The notes: generated from the sequence alone by a model not told the origin. A DNA stretch of 64,000 bases from Candidatus Hydrogenedentota bacterium (GCA_029556545.1 JAKQEQ010000181.1:1-64000), one strand, 5' to 3'. Numbered from the stretch's first letter, positions 25,466-33,870 are shown. A program made the numbers and translations.

Positions 25466-26241
25466 CCCGTCCGGACGCCTTCGACGTGCTCGCACGATAT
25501 TACGACGTGATCATGGAGCACGTCGATTACGATCATTGGGCCGCCGTAACCGCGACGCTCGGCGAATTGCCGCCGCCGGGCTTCCGGCACCTCGACATCG
25601 CCTGCGGTACGGGGTCCTTGATCGCACGCCTGCGCGCGCAAGGCTGGCGCAGCGTGGGCGTCGACCTGTCCTTTGCCATGTTGCGGACGGGCCGCGCGCA
25701 CACGGAAGGACGCGTGGCAGCCGCCGACATGTCCGCCCTGCCCTTTCGCGGCGGCTTCCACTTGATTACGTGTCTCTTCGACAGCCTCAACTTCCTGCTG
25801 GAGGAGGACGCCGTCAGAAGCGCGATCTCGGGCTTCGCCGACGTGCTGGAACCGGGCGGGATTCTCTATTTCGATATCGTGACGGAACGCATGGTGACCG
25901 ATCATTTCGCGGACCGCTCATGGACGGAATCGAACGGACGCTTCGAGACGGCCTGGACCAGCAGCTACGACAAGACCACCGGCATCGCCGACTCGATCAT
26001 CCGCGTCAACACCGGCCCCGAGTGCCTGGTCCGGGAACGAGTGTACCCCGGCCGGGTCTTTCAAGATGCCGTTAAAGGCGCCGGACTAACGCTACTTGCC
26101 GCAGTGGACGCCGACACGTGGCGCGCGCCGAGGCGGCGCACCACGCGCATCGATTTCGTGGCCGCCAAACGCCCGAAGAAGGACCAGGTGCGGCGATTCG
26201 ACGAAATCCGCGAGCGGATACGGCGGTTTAGCTTGCGGTGA
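25462..26241 (+). CDS. Class I SAM-dependent methyltransferase
   Basis: 259 residues. HLDIACGTGSLIARL is SAM motif I, VGVDLSFAML motif II, AADMSALPF motif III and LEPGGILYFDIV motif IV. The N-terminus (FDVLARYYDVIM) is common in small-molecule methyltransferases. The substrate is unknown. It ends a proA-nadD-yqeK operon with a 4-nt overlap, and GAGGAGG is upstream of the ATG. Confidence 0.87.
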   Translation: MTRPDAFDVLARYYDVIMEHVDYDHWAAVTATLGELPPPGFRHLDIACGTGSLIARLRAQGWRSVGVDLSFAMLRTGRAHTEGRVAAADMSALPFRGGFHLITCLFDSLNFLLEEDAVRSAISGFADVLEPGGILYFDIVTERMVTDHFADRSWTESNGRFETAWTSSYDKTTGIADSIIRVNTGPECLVRERVYPGRVFQDAVKGAGLTLLAAVDADTWRAPRRRTTRIDFVAAKRPKKDQVRRFDEIRERIRRFSLR

Positions 26242-26274
26242 GTTAAGGAGGCGGGGTGTCTCGTCCCAAATGGA

Positions 26275-26571
26275 TCACGGCTCCACGAGGGGGAACATCC
26301 GCTGCGCGACTTGCATCACCACCTCCTGGATACGGTGGGCGCCGCGCTCCAGGTCCGCGCGGGCTTCGGCAATGAGTTCCTCGCGAATATCGCGGTTTCC
26401 GGCGGCGACTACGGAAAAGCGCGCGCTTTCGGCGGCGGCCAGGGCTTCCTCGCTGATGACAACGCCGTCGCCGCCTGACGCGCGACGAGGCGCAGTGGCG
26501 GTGCGGGCAGGTCCGCTCCCCGGCTTGTCGGGAAGCGGCGTGTTGGCGGCTATGGCGTCGATGATGGACAT
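26275..26571 (-). CDS. Small protein resembling anti-sigma-28 factor FlgM
   Basis: 98 residues from the ATG at 26571; an in-frame TTG lies 6 nt earlier. The first 40 residues are low-complexity and probably disordered (Pro/Ala/Gly). Then VVISEEALAAAESARF resembles the VTLSDAQ part of FlgM. DIREELIAEARADLERGAHR with VMQVAQRMF resembles its two C-terminal sigma-binding helices (xR-x-E-x-I-x-x-x-R-x-x-I-x-x-G-x-Y/H). Length also fits (FlgM of Salmonella is 97). The neighbour, divergent, is flgK behind a sigma-28-like promoter. I infer FlgM; sequence similarity is modest. Confidence 0.5.
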   Translation of the reverse strand: MSIIDAIAANTPLPDKPGSGPARTATAPRRASGGDGVVISEEALAAAESARFSVVAAGNRDIREELIAEARADLERGAHRIQEVVMQVAQRMFPLVEP

Positions 26572-26660
26572 ATTCAACGGTCCGAGTTTCGCGCCAAGGG
26601 CGCGTTACAGTGTTCTCACAACAGAATATCGGCAGGGGCCGCCCGCGCTTTAGCGGCGGG

Positions 26661-26697
26661 GAGGGACCAGGGACAAGGGGGAAGGGGGAAGGGGGAG
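26661..26697. repeat. G-rich GGGACCA/GGGACAA/GGGGGAA low-complexity repeat
   Basis: Short runs such as GGGACCAGGGACAAG followed by GGGGGAAGGGGGAAG. A similar array lies upstream of lexA at 33871-33908. Purine-only on this strand; no coding potential. Confidence 0.5.
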
Positions 26698-26776
26698 CAT
26701 GTTTTTCCACGGAGCGGCAAGCTTTGCCAGCCGCGGCGCACGGCGCCCGATGTGACGAGTCGCCAAGCGCTTGTGC

Positions 26777-26804
26777 TAAAGGCACTTACGCGATATGCCG
26801 ATAA
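26777..26804 (+). promoter_or_regulatory. Sigma-28 (FliA)-type promoter of flgK
   Basis: TAAA (26777-26780) and an exact GCCGATAA (26797-26804) are 16 nt apart; the enterobacterial consensus is TAAA-N15-GCCGATAA. The downstream gene is flagellar (flgK, GTG 98 nt later), which makes chance less likely. Spacing is one base long. Confidence 0.6.
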
Positions 26805-26840
26805 TTGGAACGCCGATTGCTCGATTTTGGTTCGGACTCG

Positions 26841-26882
26841 TCCGCCTATGGCGGATTCGTATACTCGTCCGCCTGTGGCGGA
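26841..26882. repeat. Two copies of a 15-bp palindrome, 27 bp apart
   Basis: TCCGCC-TAT-GGCGGA (26841-26855) and TCCGCC-TGT-GGCGGA (26868-26882), each preceded by ACTCG. A third related copy lies at 40795-40809, also after CTCG. They lie in the flgK 5' leader, where they could form hairpins. Confidence 0.75.
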
Positions 26883-26902
26883 CCGGAAACCAGGAGAATG
26901 CT

Positions 26903-28621
26903 GTGGGCACGCTTTTCAGCGCCTTGGACATCGGCCGCGCCGGCCTGCAAGTGGCGCAGGTGCAGTTGGACATTACGGGCCACAACATCGCGAACGTGAA
27001 CAAGATCGGCTTCTCGCGGCAGCGGGTCGAACTGATAACGCGTATGCCGAATTACACGCCATACGGGGCCATCGGGCGCGGGCCGGGGGTTGCCGGTATC
27101 GAGCGACTGCGCGAAGGCTTTCTGGACTTCGTGTATCGCCAATCGGTACAGGGTTTCGGCAACGCCTCGATTCGGGCGCGCTATTTCGCCCGCATCGAGG
27201 ATATTTTCCAGGAGCCGGGCAGCACCGGGTTCGGCACGCGGCTGGACGCGTTCTTTGACGCGTTGAACGATTTCTCGACGCACGTGGAGGACATTCCCGT
27301 TCGGGTAGCGCTCCTGAGCGAGGCGCAGGCGCTGGCAGCCGGTCTCAAGCAGGCCGCCGAGCGTTTGAAGACCCTGCGCACAAACGCGAACGAAGAGGTG
27401 CGCAACTTGGTCCCCGAGGCCAACTCGCTGATGTCGCGCATCGCCGACCTTAATGGCCGCATTCGCGAAGCGGAATTGAGCGGACAGAGCGCAAACGACC
27501 TGCGCGACGACCGCGACGTCCTCATCGACGAACTGGCTCAGATCATCAATATCACGTACCGCGAGCGGGAGGACGGGCAAATCGACATCATGGTGGGCAG
27601 CGACATGGTGGTGAATGGGGACAAGTACCGCGAGATGCGCGCTGTAGCCACGCCCGCCATCGACCCCGGCAGGCCCGACCTGCTCGAAGTGCGCTTCGTC
27701 GATACGGATGACCTGGTCACCATCACGGACGGCGAACTCTTCGGCGCGCTAAACATACGCGACTCGGTGTTGGTTTCGGTGGACAACCGGCTCGATGAAC
27801 TGGCCCGCACGCTGATTCACGCGGTCAACCGCATCCACAGTTCAGGCAACGGCCTGTCCGCCGTCGGCGTGCCGATGACCTCGACGTACCCCGTAAACAG
27901 CGCGGCGACGGCGCTGACCCTGGCCGGCCTGCCGTTTACAGTGCAGGACGGTTCCTTCGAGATATACGTCTACGACAGCGCGGGCAATATCGTGGATTCG
28001 GTCACGGTGCCCGTGCTTGCCTCCGGCAATCCGGCCCTCCAGACGGACTTGGCCGCGATCGAAAGCGCGATCAACGGGCTTACCGGGATGTCGGCGCTCG
28101 TCGGTCCGGACGGGAGGCTGACCATAACGCCGGACGCCGGCTATTCCTTCACTTTCGCCAATGATACTTCGGGCGCGCTTGCCGCGCTCGGGCTTAACAG
28201 CTTCTTTACCGGTTTCGACGCCGAAACCATTGACGTGAACCAACTGCTTCTCGATCATCCGGAGTACGTCACGTCGGCGTACAGCACGGATCCGCTGGAC
28301 ACGGGCGACAACAGCGCCGCGCTCGACCTTGCCGCGTTGCGCAATGCCCTGCTGCTGGGCGGCGACACGCAGACGTTCAGCGCGTATTACCAGGCGACGG
28401 TCGTCCAAGTGGGCGTGGACACCCGCGCCAACGACCAGACCCTTACCGTCGAGCGTTCGTTCGTCGAGGACTTCGACCGCAGACGCCTCGAAGTCTCCGG
28501 CGTGAACCTCGATGAAGAGGTGACCTTCCTCATCCAGTTTCAGCGTGCCTTCGAGGCGTCGGCCCGCGTCATCACCGTTGCCGACCGCATGTTGGAAACC
28601 CTCCTGAACGTGGCGCTCTAA
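26903..28621 (+). CDS. flgK: Flagellar hook-associated protein 1
   Basis: 572 residues. The N-terminus (FSALDIGRAGLQVAQVQLDI then TGHNIANVNKIGFSRQRVEL) is the rod/hook coiled-coil domain. The C-terminus (SGVNLDEEVTFLIQFQRAF, then EASARVITVADRMLETLLNV) is the matching helix, ending in the export-type hydrophobic repeat. The middle is variable. FlgK joins hook to filament. The GTG at 26903 is chosen because AGGAG is 7 nt upstream; translation upstream is not conserved. flgL, which usually follows, and all other flagellar genes are absent from the window. Confidence 0.94.
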   Translation: MGTLFSALDIGRAGLQVAQVQLDITGHNIANVNKIGFSRQRVELITRMPNYTPYGAIGRGPGVAGIERLREGFLDFVYRQSVQGFGNASIRARYFARIEDIFQEPGSTGFGTRLDAFFDALNDFSTHVEDIPVRVALLSEAQALAAGLKQAAERLKTLRTNANEEVRNLVPEANSLMSRIADLNGRIREAELSGQSANDLRDDRDVLIDELAQIINITYREREDGQIDIMVGSDMVVNGDKYREMRAVATPAIDPGRPDLLEVRFVDTDDLVTITDGELFGALNIRDSVLVSVDNRLDELARTLIHAVNRIHSSGNGLSAVGVPMTSTYPVNSAATALTLAGLPFTVQDGSFEIYVYDSAGNIVDSVTVPVLASGNPALQTDLAAIESAINGLTGMSALVGPDGRLTITPDAGYSFTFANDTSGALAALGLNSFFTGFDAETIDVNQLLLDHPEYVTSAYSTDPLDTGDNSAALDLAALRNALLLGGDTQTFSAYYQATVVQVGVDTRANDQTLTVERSFVEDFDRRRLEVSGVNLDEEVTFLIQFQRAFEASARVITVADRMLETLLNVAL

Positions 28622-28639
28622 GGCAACGCCACAGCCGAT

Positions 28640-28669
28640 TTGGCGAACGCGGTGCTCTTGGGCTATCAT
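28640..28669 (+). promoter_or_regulatory. Possible promoter of the aminotransferase gene
   Basis: TTGGCG (28640-28645), 18 nt, TATCAT (28664-28669), 55 nt before the ATG. The same TATCATCCGG string occurs in the rhaT promoter (62565). Confidence 0.4.
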
Positions 28670-28724
28670 CCGGGCCGGTTACGGGGATGCGGTATGCGGG
28701 GAAAACCATCGGGAGAGCAAGCCT

Positions 28725-29915
28725 ATGTTTGAACAACTCGAAATGGCGCCGCCGGACGCAATTCTGGGTTTGACTGAGGCATTCAAGAAGGACCCGAAAC
28801 CGAACAAGATCAACCTCGGCGTAGGAGTCTACAAGGACGCGCAGGGCGGCACGCCGGTGCTCGAGTGCGTCAAACAGGCGGAACAGCGGCTCCTCGAGGA
28901 CGAGAAGAGCAAGAGCTACCTGCCTATCCCCGGCGCGCCGGAGTACGGCATCGAGGTGCGCACGTTGCTCTTCGGCGCGGCCCACGAACTCGTCGCGGGC
29001 GGGGCCGCGGTGACGGCGCACACGCCGGGCGGGACGGGCGCGCTGCGCGTGGCGGCCGATTTCATCAAGCGTTGCAACCCCGCGGCTCGGGTGTGGCTGA
29101 GCGATCCGACTTGGGAAAATCACGCGGCGGTCTTCAACGCGGCGGGGATCGAGACGAAGGCTTATCCATATTACGATCAATCGGGGAAACGCCTGGCGTT
29201 CGACGCCATGACCGACGCGCTTTCGCGCGTTCCGGAGGGGGACGTGGTCCTGTTACATGCGTGCTGTCACAATCCGAGCGGCATGGACCTCGATGCGGAG
29301 CAGTGGCGCGAAGTGGCCCGATTGGCCGGGCAGCGGCACTTTCTGCCCCTGGTGGATTTCGCGTATCAGGGATTGGCCGAAGGACTCGAAGAGGATGCGG
29401 CCGGCGTTCGCGCGCTATATCGGGCCGGTTTCGAGATGGTCGTGTGCAGTTCGTTTTCGAAGAACTTCGGGCTCTATAACGAGCGCGTGGGCGCGCTCAC
29501 GATTGTCGGCGGCGACGCGACCGCCGCCGAGAAGGCGTTCAGCCATATCAAGCGGTGCATCCGCACGAATTATTCGAATCCGCCCGCGCACGGCGGCCAG
29601 ATCGTGTTAACCGTACTGAGGAACCCGGAATTGCGGGGTCTGTGGGCGCGGGAGGTCGCGGCGATGCGCGACCGGATTAACGGTATGCGGGCGTTGTTTG
29701 TCAAGACCCTCAAGGCGAAAGGCATCAAAGAGGACTTCTCTTTCATTACACGCCAACGGGGCATGTTCTCGTTCTCGGGCCTCAGCCGCGAGCAGGTCGC
29801 GCTTCTGCGGGACGAGTACGCTATCTATATCGTCGGTTCCGGCCGCATCAACGTCGCTGGCATGACGGAAGGCAACATGGACCGGCTCTGCGAGGCCATC
29901 GCGAGCGTGCTGTAG
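28725..29915 (+). CDS. aspC: Aspartate/aromatic amino-acid aminotransferase
   Basis: 396 residues of class I. NKINLGVGVYKDAQGGTPVL is the N-terminal signature of the Ib-type aspartate/tyrosine aminotransferases. HTPGGTGALRVAADF binds PLP. LLHACCHNPSGMDL and VDFAYQGLAEGLEEDA follow. VVCSSFSKNFGLYNERVGAL holds the PLP Lys. The C-terminal GSGRINVAGM has the substrate-binding Arg. AspC and TyrB cannot be separated by eye. It is convergent with the anti-sigma gene (6 nt gap). Confidence 0.94.
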   Translation: MFEQLEMAPPDAILGLTEAFKKDPKPNKINLGVGVYKDAQGGTPVLECVKQAEQRLLEDEKSKSYLPIPGAPEYGIEVRTLLFGAAHELVAGGAAVTAHTPGGTGALRVAADFIKRCNPAARVWLSDPTWENHAAVFNAAGIETKAYPYYDQSGKRLAFDAMTDALSRVPEGDVVLLHACCHNPSGMDLDAEQWREVARLAGQRHFLPLVDFAYQGLAEGLEEDAAGVRALYRAGFEMVVCSSFSKNFGLYNERVGALTIVGGDATAAEKAFSHIKRCIRTNYSNPPAHGGQIVLTVLRNPELRGLWAREVAAMRDRINGMRALFVKTLKAKGIKEDFSFITRQRGMFSFSGLSREQVALLRDEYAIYIVGSGRINVAGMTEGNMDRLCEAIASVL

Positions 29916-29920
29916 ATTCC

Positions 29921-30649
29921 TTAAGACGCCGAGTCTCCGCCGGGGTCGCGTGATTGCTTGTCTGCGGGGGGGCCCCCTCCCCCGCTCGGCGGCGACTGGA
30001 TAAGGTAGAGTGCGCGTAAGGCATCCTCTTCAACGGCGAGGGCGTGTTCGAGCGCCGCTCGCGCCCGCGGCGATCGGGGATTGCGCCGCAGGGCGTCTCG
30101 CGCCGCTTTGATATTTTCCGAGACCAGGATCGCGATGCGGCGCAAGGCGCGTTCCGCCGGGCGTTTGGGTGTCCGCGGGTCCGCCGCCGTGGCGGCGGCA
30201 AGCCGGGTTATCTCGTCCATGCGGTCGCGCGTCGAGAGAACGGGCTGCGACACGGGTACGGGGCCGGAACCGTCCCGGACCGCGAGTGACGATGCTATGT
30301 CATTCGGGGACGGCGCAAGCACGAATCGGAACCAGGTCGCGACGCCGAGGCCAAGCACGACGACAGCGGCCAGGCGGCCCGCACGCCGCAGCGGCTCGGG
30401 CACGCGCCAGCGAGGCTCCCGGCTGTGGTTGTCTTGGGCCGCCAGCAGAATCTGAGCTGTCAGGTCTTTCGAGGGCTCGAGCGCCTGGGCCGACGCTGTG
30501 AAATCGAGGGATTCGCGCATGTCGCGCACTTCGGCGGCGCAGCGCTTGCACCCGGCCACATGGGCGGCCACCGTCGAGGATACGGGCGTGGCCTGGTCGA
30601 TCAGGCTCTCGACGTACGCCAGAAGCTGTTCCCTTGACGGGTGGCGCAT
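29921..30649 (-). CDS. Membrane anti-sigma factor with zinc-finger (zf-HC2)
   Basis: 242 residues. HVAGCKRC (His30, Cys34, Cys37) is the HCC zinc-binding anti-sigma domain that holds the ECF sigma factor. A single membrane helix (about 91-110, GRLAAVVVLGLGVATWF) follows, then an Arg/Ala-rich, mostly charged outer domain to the C-terminus. It begins 30 nt after the ECF sigma stop on the same strand, the usual sigma/anti-sigma pair. The signal that releases the sigma factor is not seen. Confidence 0.87.
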   Translation of the reverse strand: MRHPSREQLLAYVESLIDQATPVSSTVAAHVAGCKRCAAEVRDMRESLDFTASAQALEPSKDLTAQILLAAQDNHSREPRWRVPEPLRRAGRLAAVVVLGLGVATWFRFVLAPSPNDIASSLAVRDGSGPVPVSQPVLSTRDRMDEITRLAAATAADPRTPKRPAERALRRIAILVSENIKAARDALRRNPRSPRARAALEHALAVEEDALRALYLIQSPPSGGGGPPADKQSRDPGGDSAS

Positions 30650-30679
30650 GGAATCACCCCGTGCCGCCGCGCGGGCCGT

Positions 30680-31387
30680 TCAGGAGACGTACTCCCGGAA
30701 CCGTTCGAGATAAGGTCGGAGCGCCCGTTCCGCGCGAACGATCCGCGACTTGACCGTACCGACCGGGACTTCGGTGATCTCGGCGATCTCCTGGTAGGAG
30801 AGGTCCTGGAACCGCCGGAGCACGAACGCCTCGCGCTGGTGCTCGGGAAGGTACTTGAGGGCGGCGTTGACCGCCTCGGAGATTTCGCCCTTCTGGAACG
30901 CGGTCAGGACATTGGCCCGATCATCGCCCACGGTCTCGATGGGGTCGACTTCCTGATCCGCCCGGTCGCGGTTCCAGAAGCCCGCCAGGTTGAAGAGCTT
31001 GGGCCGCCGTTTCTGGCGCGCCCACTCCTTCGAGACGATGTTCGACGCGATGGTGTAGAGGTAGGTCGTAAACTTCGCGGTCGGCTGGTAGCGCTCCGCG
31101 TTCTTGATGAGCGCCATGAAGACTTCCTGCGTCAATTCTTCCGCGATGTGGCGGTTCTGCACCATGCGGAACGTGTAGTTGAGCACGTTCTTCTGATGCC
31201 TCCGGACCAATTCCTCGAACGCGGCCTCCATGCCTTCGGCATGGGCCTGCATGAGCGGTTCATCCGCCCACTCCCGCAGCGGCGGCGCTTCTCCCGTGAA
31301 TAACCGGAGCGCGCTGCCTTGCCGCGTTCTCGAAGCCAACTCCCTCTGTTCCATCATGACGGGGAATCCCATCCCGACACTTACCAT
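30680..31387 (-). CDS. RNA polymerase ECF sigma factor
   Basis: 235 residues. Region 2 (VRRHQKNVLNYTFRMVQNRH, then EELTQEVFMAL, TYLYTIASNIVSKEWAR) binds the core and -10. Region 4 (LPEHQREAFVLRRFQDLSYQ, then EIAEITEVPVGTVKSRI) is the -35 helix-turn-helix. The first ~35 residues are unlike the family and several ATGs lie there, so the true start may be later (31357 or 31354). It is cotranscribed with the anti-sigma gene and lies 88 nt downstream of pilT. Confidence 0.9.
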   Translation of the reverse strand: MVSVGMGFPVMMEQRELASRTRQGSALRLFTGEAPPLREWADEPLMQAHAEGMEAAFEELVRRHQKNVLNYTFRMVQNRHIAEELTQEVFMALIKNAERYQPTAKFTTYLYTIASNIVSKEWARQKRRPKLFNLAGFWNRDRADQEVDPIETVGDDRANVLTAFQKGEISEAVNAALKYLPEHQREAFVLRRFQDLSYQEIAEITEVPVGTVKSRIVRAERALRPYLERFREYVS

Positions 31388-31475
31388 TCAGGGCTGGTCG
31401 ATTTATCCTCTTGTCCTGGGAAAAGTTCCCTGGCGCCTTCGACAAGAACGCACGCCGTCGTAAACAATGGGACGC

Positions 31476-32552
31476 TTACCCGGCGCTGTTATTCAATTCC
31501 TTCGGGTTGCGCATATGAGCAATGGCTTCCTCGCGCGTTATAAGTCCTTTGGTATAAAGGGCTTTCAGGGACCGGTCGAGGGTGGTCATGCCTTCCCGGT
31601 AGCTGGTTTCGAGAACGCTGTGCACCTGGTGGGTTTTCCCCTCGCGGATGAGATTGGCGACAGCCGCGTTGTTCAGGAGCAGTTCGTAGGCGAGGATGCG
31701 GCCCTGTCCATCGGCTTTGGGCAAGAGCCGCTGCGACAGGATGGCCAGGAGCGTCATCGAGAGTTGGAACCGGATTTGCTGCTGCTGGTTGCCGGGGAAG
31801 ACGTCGATGATGCGGTCCACGGTCTGGATGGCGTCGTTCGTGTGGAGGGTCGCGAGGACGAGATGGCCGGTCTCCGCCGCCGTGAGCGCGGCCTGAATCG
31901 TTTCGAGGTCCCGCATCTCCCCGATCAGGATGACATCCGGGGCCTGGCGCAACACGTATTTCAGCGCGGCTGCGAAGGACCGCGTGTCCCCCCCCACTTC
32001 CCGCTGATCGACGATGCTCTGGTTATGGGTGTGGACGTACTCGATGGGGTCCTCGACGGTGATGACGTGACAGGCACGCTCCTTGTTGATCTTGTTGATA
32101 ATTGCAGCCTGGGTGGTCGTCTTGCCGTGGCCGGTGGGCCCGGTCACGAGGATGAGCCCCTGTCGCGCGTGGGCAAGGTCATGCGCGATCTGCGGGAGAC
32201 CCAGTTCGTCGATGGTCGGGATCACCTCCGGAATCGGCCGCAACGCGGCTGTGACGGACGATTTCTGGCGATAGACGTTGACCCGAAAGCGGTGGCGCCG
32301 CCCGACGGCCAACGAGAAATCGAGTTCCTTGTGTTCCTCGTAGTGGGCAATCTGTTCCTCCGTGAGAAAGCCGTAGATTAGCGCCTGCGTGGCCTCGGGG
32401 GTCAACGACTCGGTGCGTGTGCGAAATAATTGGCCGTTAATCCGGAGGATAGGCGGGGCCCCGGCACTGATTAGCAGGTCCGATGCCTTCTCGCGCGCGA
32501 CCAATTCGAACAGGTCGTTAATATCCATCCCGGCGGCTTTTTTTGTGGGCAT
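31476..32552 (-). CDS. pilT: Twitching-motility retraction ATPase PilT
   Basis: 358 residues, GspE/PilT ATPase. VTGPTGHGKTTT is Walker A and LIGEMRDLETIQAAL Walker B with the AIRNLIRE-type C-terminus (here AVANLIREGKTHQ) diagnostic of PilT. HLVLATLHTNDAIQTVDRI is the His box. PilT depolymerises type IV pili. GGGAG lies 8 nt before the ATG at 32552, preferred over a TTG two codons upstream. No other pil genes are adjacent. Confidence 0.95.
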   Translation of the reverse strand: MPTKKAAGMDINDLFELVAREKASDLLISAGAPPILRINGQLFRTRTESLTPEATQALIYGFLTEEQIAHYEEHKELDFSLAVGRRHRFRVNVYRQKSSVTAALRPIPEVIPTIDELGLPQIAHDLAHARQGLILVTGPTGHGKTTTQAAIINKINKERACHVITVEDPIEYVHTHNQSIVDQREVGGDTRSFAAALKYVLRQAPDVILIGEMRDLETIQAALTAAETGHLVLATLHTNDAIQTVDRIIDVFPGNQQQQIRFQLSMTLLAILSQRLLPKADGQGRILAYELLLNNAAVANLIREGKTHQVHSVLETSYREGMTTLDRSLKALYTKGLITREEAIAHMRNPKELNNSAG

Positions 32553-32607
32553 GTGCAATTCTCCCGGGCGGGATCATAGCGAAGGGCGGCGGAGCATGCA
32601 AAAACGG

Positions 32608-33048
32608 CTATGACGCGGCAGTTTCGAGGGCGCGCGCCCGCTCGTAGAAGTTCGTCATTACCCTGGGGAGGTTGTAGGACACGAGGCGGTTGATGATCAT
32701 GCGCGGGACGAATAGCTTCGGCTCGATGTCCAGCGAATACGTGACCTCGACCTTGCGCTTGCCGCGCTTCTTCAGGTCCCAGGAGCCGTCCATCTTGCTG
32801 AACAAGTCGCCGCGCACGAGATTCCAGTGCACGCGCTTGAGGGGATCATGGTACAGGTCGAGCGTGTAGTTGAACTCGCGGATCAGGTGGACGAAGAACT
32901 TCACGCGGGCGCCATCGTCCCGCACCTTCAACACCTGCGTCTTCACGACGTTGTCCGCGAACTCGGGATACAACTTGTAGTCCACGATGACCTGATAGAA
33001 CACGTCTGGACTAACATCGAACGTTTCCGTACGCGTGGCGCTGGGCAT
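32608..33048 (-). CDS. START/COQ10-like SRPBCC domain protein (RatA-like)
   Basis: 146 residues. The lipid/ligand-binding fold is seen as VFYQVIVDYKLYPEF, VKFFVHLIREFNY, and MIINRLVSYNLPRVMTNFYERA at the C-terminus. COQ10 / RatA relatives bind polyprenyl quinones or act on the ribosome; which applies is unknown. GGGGAG lies 5 nt before the ATG at 33048. Quinone binding would fit the NQR of this genome, but that is only a guess. Confidence 0.75.
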   Translation of the reverse strand: MPSATRTETFDVSPDVFYQVIVDYKLYPEFADNVVKTQVLKVRDDGARVKFFVHLIREFNYTLDLYHDPLKRVHWNLVRGDLFSKMDGSWDLKKRGKRKVEVTYSLDIEPKLFVPRMIINRLVSYNLPRVMTNFYERARALETAAS

Positions 33049-33161
33049 AGGCTCCCCTTTCTTGACGCGCCGCATTGTGGCAGAGACGCGCCAAGAAGGC
33101 AAGACGGACGGCTTCGCCGAATAGACTGGGGCTCTGGCGCGGGAACATTGTCGCGTCGCGG

Positions 33162-33779
33162 TTATTTCAGCGTTCGCTGGAGGCCGGCGACGACGCCCTG
33201 AATCTGGACGTCTCGCGCGGGGAAACGCATCGGTTGCATGTTCGGGTGCGCCGGGCGCAATTCCACCTGCGCTCCCGCGGGATGGAAGTATTTTACGGTC
33301 GCCTCGTCGCCGACGAGCGCCACGACGATATCGCCGGGCCTCGGGCGGCGCTGCTGGTCCACGACGAGGACGTCGCCATCCAGGATGCCGGCCTCGATCA
33401 TGCTGTCGCCGTTCACTCGGAGGCAGAACGCCTTGCGCCGCGCCTGCGCCGAGGTCACGGGCACGTAGTCCTCGATGTTTTCCGTGGCGTAGAGCGGTTG
33501 TCCCGCCGCGACGCGCCCGACGAGAGGCAGCGCGCCGATGTTGTGCTGATAGAGCCCCGCCGCCGCCTGCTCTGTTACGCGGATGCCGCGCGCCTTGGAA
33601 CTGCGCTCGATGTAGCCCTTTTTTTCGAGCGCGACGAGGTGGTCGCTTGCCGCATTCGTCGAGGTCAGGCCGAATTCATCGCAGATTTCCGACATCGTGG
33701 GCGGCAGGCCGTGGTCGCGGATGCACTCGATCACGAATTCGAGCACGTTTCGCTGTCGCTTTGTAAGTCCCTTCGCCAT
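33162..33779 (-). CDS. lexA: SOS repressor LexA
   Basis: 205 residues. The winged helix (LTKRQRNVLEFVIECI, TNAASDHLVALEKKGYIER) is N-terminal. The cleavage site is Ala92-Gly93 in GRVAAGQP. Ser126 (GDSM) and Lys163 (TVKYF) form the self-cleavage dyad. It represses DNA-damage genes until RecA triggers cleavage. Its own promoter and a CTG-N10-CAG operator lie 20-70 nt upstream, so it is autoregulated. Confidence 0.96.
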   Translation of the reverse strand: MAKGLTKRQRNVLEFVIECIRDHGLPPTMSEICDEFGLTSTNAASDHLVALEKKGYIERSSKARGIRVTEQAAAGLYQHNIGALPLVGRVAAGQPLYATENIEDYVPVTSAQARRKAFCLRVNGDSMIEAGILDGDVLVVDQQRRPRPGDIVVALVGDEATVKYFHPAGAQVELRPAHPNMQPMRFPARDVQIQGVVAGLQRTLK

Positions 33780-33798
33780 AACCGGTCCTCGGAAAAGA

Positions 33799-33814
33799 CT
33801 GAATTTGTTTACAG
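33799..33814. promoter_or_regulatory. lexA: LexA operator (SOS box) upstream of lexA
   Basis: On the lexA strand CTG-TAAACAAATT-CAG matches the proteobacterial CTG-N10-CAG SOS box. It lies 20 nt before the ATG and covers the likely transcription start set by the promoter at 33819-33847. LexA boxes vary between phyla, so binding is inferred. Confidence 0.65.
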
Positions 33815-33818
33815 GGAT

Positions 33819-33847
33819 ATTCTTTCACGTTTCCGGGCGGATGTCAA
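33819..33847 (-). promoter_or_regulatory. lexA: Promoter of lexA
   Basis: An exact TTGACA (33847-33842) and AAGAAT (33824-33819) are 17 nt apart on the minus strand. The SOS box begins 5 nt downstream of the -10. Confidence 0.6.
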
Positions 33848-33870
33848 GAGGGCGCGACGGAAAGGAGGAA

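Larger units (their letters stand above)
26572..26902. other. flgK: Intergenic region between FlgM-like gene and flgK
   Basis: 331 nt. It contains a G-rich low-complexity stretch (26661-26697), a sigma-28-like promoter (26777-26804) and two near-identical short palindromes (26841-26855, 26868-26882). No other gene was recognised. Confidence 0.6.
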
